A DNA stretch of 16,249 nucleotides from Bacteroidota bacterium (GTDB lineage: Bacteria > Bacteroidota > Bacteroidia > Bacteroidales > UBA12481), in contig JAUVKA010000024.1 of NCBI GenBank assembly GCA_030592205.1, positions 1 to 16,249 of the forward strand, written 5' to 3'. The notes below the pieces were generated by a model that did not search any database, was not told where the DNA came from, and saw nothing but the letters and a program-made list of their open reading frames with translations. A program made the translations under genes and the position numbers. Shown piece by piece: positions 15,067 to 16,249 of this stretch. Position 1 is the first letter of the stretch. Every line of letters starts with the position of its first letter.

Positions 15067-16133
15067 ATTTATCATTATATTGGCTGTCTATGATTAAACA
15101 TTGGCTCACAAGCTTATTCATTCTGGCCCTGCTAAGCATGATGCCATTACATAGCCTTGCCCAAATTGGGGGAAGCTATACATATGGATTCCTTAGCCTG
15201 ACCTCCAGTGCCAGATCGGCTGCCCTCAGCGGTAATCTCGTGGCAGCTAATGGGGCCGATCTTTCACTGGTAAGGGAAAACCCAGCCTACCTTGTTCCGG
15301 AAATGGGAAACCAACTTAGCTTAAGCTATGTAAATTATTTCTCAGATATTAATTACGGACAGGCTGGATATGCCAGATCAGCAGGCAAACTCGGCACATT
15401 CAGTGCCCAGATTTTTTATATTAATTATGGCGATTTTATCGAGGCCAATGAATATGGGGAAATTACGGGAAGCTTTCAGGCTGCCGAATACAATCTGGGG
15501 ATTTCCTGGGGCTATCAACTGGATTCGACTTTTAGTATTGGATTAAGTCTTAAGCCCATCTATTCTGTTTTCGAACGCTACCAATCATGGGGCATTGCCG
15601 CGGATGCAGCACTTTTATATCGCACATCCAACAAATTATTCTCTGCAGCTATTGTTGCCAGAAACCTGGGTACCCAGATATCAACTTATCATAATCCCAC
15701 GAAAGAACCGATTCCTTTTGAATTGCTGGCTGGTATTAATTATAAAATCAGGCATGCCCCATTTAACCTGTCACTTAGCCTGCTTCATCTTGAAAAATAT
15801 AACCTCGACATTATCCAACCCAGTGATGAAACTGACCCGGCGACAGGCGAAAAACTTTACAAGAATAATTTTGAAGAAACAGCTCTTAAAGCACTGGACC
15901 ACTTAGGATTGGGGGTGGAATTCGTGCCTGGAAAAGCAATCAGTTTTCGCTTTGGCTATAACTTTCGCCGCAGATCAGAGTTGAAATTGGGAACCAGAAA
16001 TTCAGCCTCGGGATTGTCGTTCGGATTAGGCCTGCGCCTAAAACAGTTCAACCTGGATTATGCACTGGCCAATTATCATGTTGCCGGTGTTAGCCACCTA
16101 CTAACTCTCACAACCGATCTGGATGATTTTTAA
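15063..16133 (+). CDS. porQ: Type IX secretion system protein PorQ
   Basis: This 356-residue outer-membrane protein belongs to the PorQ family of the type IX secretion system (attachment of cargo through PorUVQZ). A signal peptide ends near LHSLAQ at 30-34. The mature part starts GGSYTYGFLSLTSSARSAAL, the conserved PorQ entry, and continues as amphipathic beta strands to the end (LTTDLDDF), as expected for a porin-like barrel. The ATG at 15063 overlaps the EamA stop, but the in-frame ATG at 15090 gives a more standard signal peptide (MIKHWLTSLFILALL), so the true start may be there. cmk follows after 17 bases, an arrangement common in Bacteroidota. Confidence 0.9.
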   Translation: MNLSLYWLSMIKHWLTSLFILALLSMMPLHSLAQIGGSYTYGFLSLTSSARSAALSGNLVAANGADLSLVRENPAYLVPEMGNQLSLSYVNYFSDINYGQAGYARSAGKLGTFSAQIFYINYGDFIEANEYGEITGSFQAAEYNLGISWGYQLDSTFSIGLSLKPIYSVFERYQSWGIAADAALLYRTSNKLFSAAIVARNLGTQISTYHNPTKEPIPFELLAGINYKIRHAPFNLSLSLLHLEKYNLDIIQPSDETDPATGEKLYKNNFEETALKALDHLGLGVEFVPGKAISFRFGYNFRRRSELKLGTRNSASGLSFGLGLRLKQFNLDYALANYHVAGVSHLLTLTTDLDDF

Positions 16134-16150
16134 AATCGATTTAAACCTTT

Positions 16151-16249
16151 ATGAAATTGGATCATAAAATCACTATTGCCATCGATGGGCATTCTTCCAG
16201 TGGCAAAAGCACAGTGGCAAAAGAGCTCGCTAAAAAACTCGGGTACACC
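16151..16249 (+). CDS. cmk: (d)CMP kinase, 5' end only
   Basis: The first 33 residues of cytidylate kinase, cut by the window edge. The P-loop GHSSSGKST lies at about 13-21 in the context IAIDGHSSSGKSTVAKELA, typical of the enzyme that phosphorylates CMP and dCMP with ATP in the cytoplasm. It follows porQ by 17 bases and is probably in the same transcript. Confidence 0.93.
   Translation, partial: MKLDHKITIAIDGHSSSGKSTVAKELAKKLGYT

Overview
The window looks like a chromosomal stretch from a member of the Bacteroidota, probably in or near the Bacteroidales/Marinilabiliales. The signs are a porQ-cmk neighbourhood (type IX secretion), a C-minus (type B) ribosomal protein L31, promoters of the Bacteroidota type (TTTG, about 19-21 bp, TAnnTTTG), few Shine-Dalgarno sequences, and a two-domain regulator of the AraC kind at the left edge. 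All assignments come from reading the sequence; no database search was run.

Left edge (1-2060): the 3' end of an AraC-family regulator that carries a one-base frameshift, then two co-directional orphan genes, a lipoprotein and a two-helix membrane protein. These end at a strong hairpin built from one of two copies of a 22-base palindromic repeat.

Middle, minus strand (2063-6841): a Tat-exported Gfo/Idh/MocA oxidoreductase followed by a large secreted HEAT-repeat protein ending in two 3-keto-disaccharide hydrolase (formerly DUF1080) domains. Together they suggest an extracytoplasmic oxidise-then-cleave route for glycosides. The gaps on both sides of the oxidoreductase hold short-period tandem repeats: a 7-bp unit downstream, and upstream an 8-bp unit that is G-rich on the minus strand. 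The upstream gap also holds paired palindromes.

Minus strand (7105-13913): rpmE2 with its own promoter and terminator, then lon, a TTG-started oligosaccharide flippase one base after the lon stop, and an AI-2E family permease with an in-frame 24-bp repeat. To the right is a YghO-like GNAT-fold protein with its own promoter.

Right part, plus strand (13996-16249): tRNA-His with a terminator, then an EamA transporter whose stop overlaps the start of porQ, then the 5' end of cmk.

Most genes are recognisable housekeeping or common accessory genes. I did not find a clear-cut new multi-gene system. The best leads are the HEAT/double-hydrolase plus Tat-oxidoreductase pair with its unusual flanking repeats, and the orphan lipoprotein/membrane pair.
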